Source: Xanthobacteraceae bacterium (lineage in GTDB: Bacteria; Pseudomonadota; Alphaproteobacteria; Rhizobiales; Xanthobacteraceae). Taken from it: 64,000 nucleotides of DNA. Numbering within the stretch: the first letter of the stretch is position 1; each line of letters begins with the position of its first letter. The notes under the pieces were generated by a model that saw only the letters and a program-made list of their open reading frames with translations, did no database searches and had not been told where the DNA came from. Made by a program: the position numbers and the translations under genes. Shown piece after piece: positions 60,868 through 64,000 of this stretch. The stretch spans positions 1 to 64,000 of the forward strand of contig JALHLQ010000021.1 of assembly GCA_022844485.1 (NCBI GenBank). The letters run 5' to 3'.

Positions 60868-61659
60868 TCAAATGGGGAGTTGCCGAGTCCGCTCCATGGG
60901 GATCGCCTCGATCCGATCACCCGTCGCGATTGCGCCGGCCGCCGTCACCCGGGCATAGACGCCGCAATCGGTATGGCCGAAGCGCCGCATCAGGGTATCG
61001 GGAATCCGCAAGTCGCGTCGGCCAGTCTCGGGGTCGACGTTGGTCGCCGCGCAGCGCTCGATCCGCTTGACGATGTTCACGCGCGCCGTGGGTCCGATCG
61101 CAACTTCGCTCTTGACCAGGGTGAATTCGTGCCAGGCGGGCCAGCCCTCAATATACAGGTTGGCACGAAAGCGAAGCGGATTCACAGGAGCTTGAACGGC
61201 GTTCTCGATCTCCGCGATAGTCGCAAGATTGACGATCGAGATGACCTTTGCGGACACATCGGAAAAGCTAAAATGCGGTGCGCTTAGAACGCGAGGCATG
61301 CCACGCAGGTCGTGCGGCATGAAGTTCTGGAAGAACGCTTCGATGGCCGAGCGGCCTGCCTCGGTCGACAGGTCTCCGCGGGCGACCTCGGATCGCTCGT
61401 CGCGAAGCGAAATGACATTCCCTTCGTCATCGAAATCGGCAATGAGCTGCGCGAGCCGTTCATTGCGCATCAGCATCAGGAAGCGGTTCTTCGGCAGATA
61501 TTTCGGCGCACCAGGATCGAAGCCGCTCGGCCCGTTCTCGATCGCAAATCGGCGATCTCCCAAGATGGGCTGATCTCGATGCAGGTCCGTCCGCGACAGG
61601 CGCTGGGCCCCGAGGCCCTTCACCGGATAGCGGAAAATGCTCCGTATTCGCACAGCCAC
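60868..61659 (-). CDS. MOSC domain protein with N-terminal beta-barrel
   Basis: The 263-residue protein has a MOSC N-terminal barrel (about 1-110, with IRSIFRYPVKGLGAQ) and a MOSC domain (about 115-260) with FRANLYIEGWPAWHE and the Cys in IERCAATNVDPETGRRD, placed where the family binds molybdenum cofactor or sulfur. Relatives reduce N-hydroxylated compounds or transfer sulfur. I place the start at the GTG of 61659, which has GGAG eight bases upstream; a GTG nine bases earlier lies too close to that site. Confidence 0.87.
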   Translation of the reverse strand: MAVRIRSIFRYPVKGLGAQRLSRTDLHRDQPILGDRRFAIENGPSGFDPGAPKYLPKNRFLMLMRNERLAQLIADFDDEGNVISLRDERSEVARGDLSTEAGRSAIEAFFQNFMPHDLRGMPRVLSAPHFSFSDVSAKVISIVNLATIAEIENAVQAPVNPLRFRANLYIEGWPAWHEFTLVKSEVAIGPTARVNIVKRIERCAATNVDPETGRRDLRIPDTLMRRFGHTDCGVYARVTAAGAIATGDRIEAIPMERTRQLPI

Positions 61660-61794
61660 GCCGTACACTCCGTTTCGGCCCGTTTAGCCCTTTGTGAAAA
61701 TCCTGGCGAGGGGCGGCAAAATAGCCGACGCGCCTCTTCCACGCCTGCGGCCGCAAACCTACATCGTGTCCAGGCAGGCGCCAGCCGGGCTTGC

Positions 61795-61819
61795 CTTGAC
61801 CCAGCGACGATGCCCCTGC
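61795..61819 (+). promoter_or_regulatory. Candidate heat-shock (RpoH-type) promoter of clpB
   Basis: CTTGAC (61795-61800) and CCCTGC (61814-61819) are 13 bases apart and about 45 bases before the clpB start. CTTG...CCC is the general look of RpoH promoters. The match is partial, so this rests mostly on the known heat-shock control of clpB. Confidence 0.35.
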
Positions 61820-61861
61820 CGTGCCTTTCGGGCGGCGGGAGCAGGCCGAGGGAGATTCGTC

Positions 61862-64000
<2,139 letters not shown>

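Overview
The window is a GC-rich stretch of chromosome from an alphaproteobacterium, most likely a Hyphomicrobiales member near Bradyrhizobium, Rhodopseudomonas or Xanthobacteraceae. Evidence: an ethylmalonyl-CoA pathway pair (ccr and ecm); the conserved block TIGR02302 - response regulator - zinc-ribbon/DUF3426 - ftsEX - YdcF - plsC; chorismate mutase-hisC-tyrA next to metXW; many chemoreceptor, TRAP and ABC genes; and dispersed palindromic repeats of the kind common in that group. No phage, insertion sequence, CRISPR array or rRNA operon was seen. One tRNA, Leu(CAA), is present.

Layout. 1-766 holds repeats only. 767-2517 encodes a PQQ-type sugar dehydrogenase and a small cytochrome c. 2989-7785 carries ccr, a small stress membrane protein, an EamA transporter and ecm. 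7787-14926 is mixed housekeeping: Lrp regulator, sensorless hybrid kinase, GluQ-RS with a small overlapping upstream ORF, AlkA, esterase, HNH nuclease, DsbB and an extradiol dioxygenase. 15109-17395 is a tRNA-adjacent, lower-GC patch with a DUF2235 hydrolase and a broken DUF488 gene. 17361-24198 is one same-strand catabolic locus: IclR regulator, DHDPS-family lyase, TAXI-TRAP transporter, PL22-like oligouronide lyase and DUF1445 hydro-lyase. 24299-27462 adds a sugar isomerase/epimerase, a DUF993 protein and a Gfo/Idh oxidoreductase. 27549-36910 has an HWE kinase, a SAF-domain oxidoreductase, HisE, PutA and TerC. 37204-39806 is an NMT1-type ABC transporter. 39987-43561 holds a globin-coupled chemoreceptor and a paralogous, frameshifted transmembrane chemoreceptor. 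43817-58155 is the conserved cell-envelope, aromatic and methionine block. 58713-60682 has two tandem secreted CHAP-like proteins. 60868 to the end has a MOSC protein and the first 713 codons of clpB.

How the genes work together. Ccr and Ecm are two successive parts of the ethylmalonyl-CoA pathway, and both have a TGC-N3-GCA element upstream, which suggests shared control. Genes 17361-27462 look like an uptake and breakdown route for an acidic sugar or oligouronide. This route is the best candidate here for an undescribed system: regulator, importer, lyase, dehydratase or aldolase and oxidoreductase sit together, but no substrate can be assigned with certainty. Three secreted proteins from two distant places share a DRYP motif just after the signal peptide, which I do not recognise from any described sorting signal.
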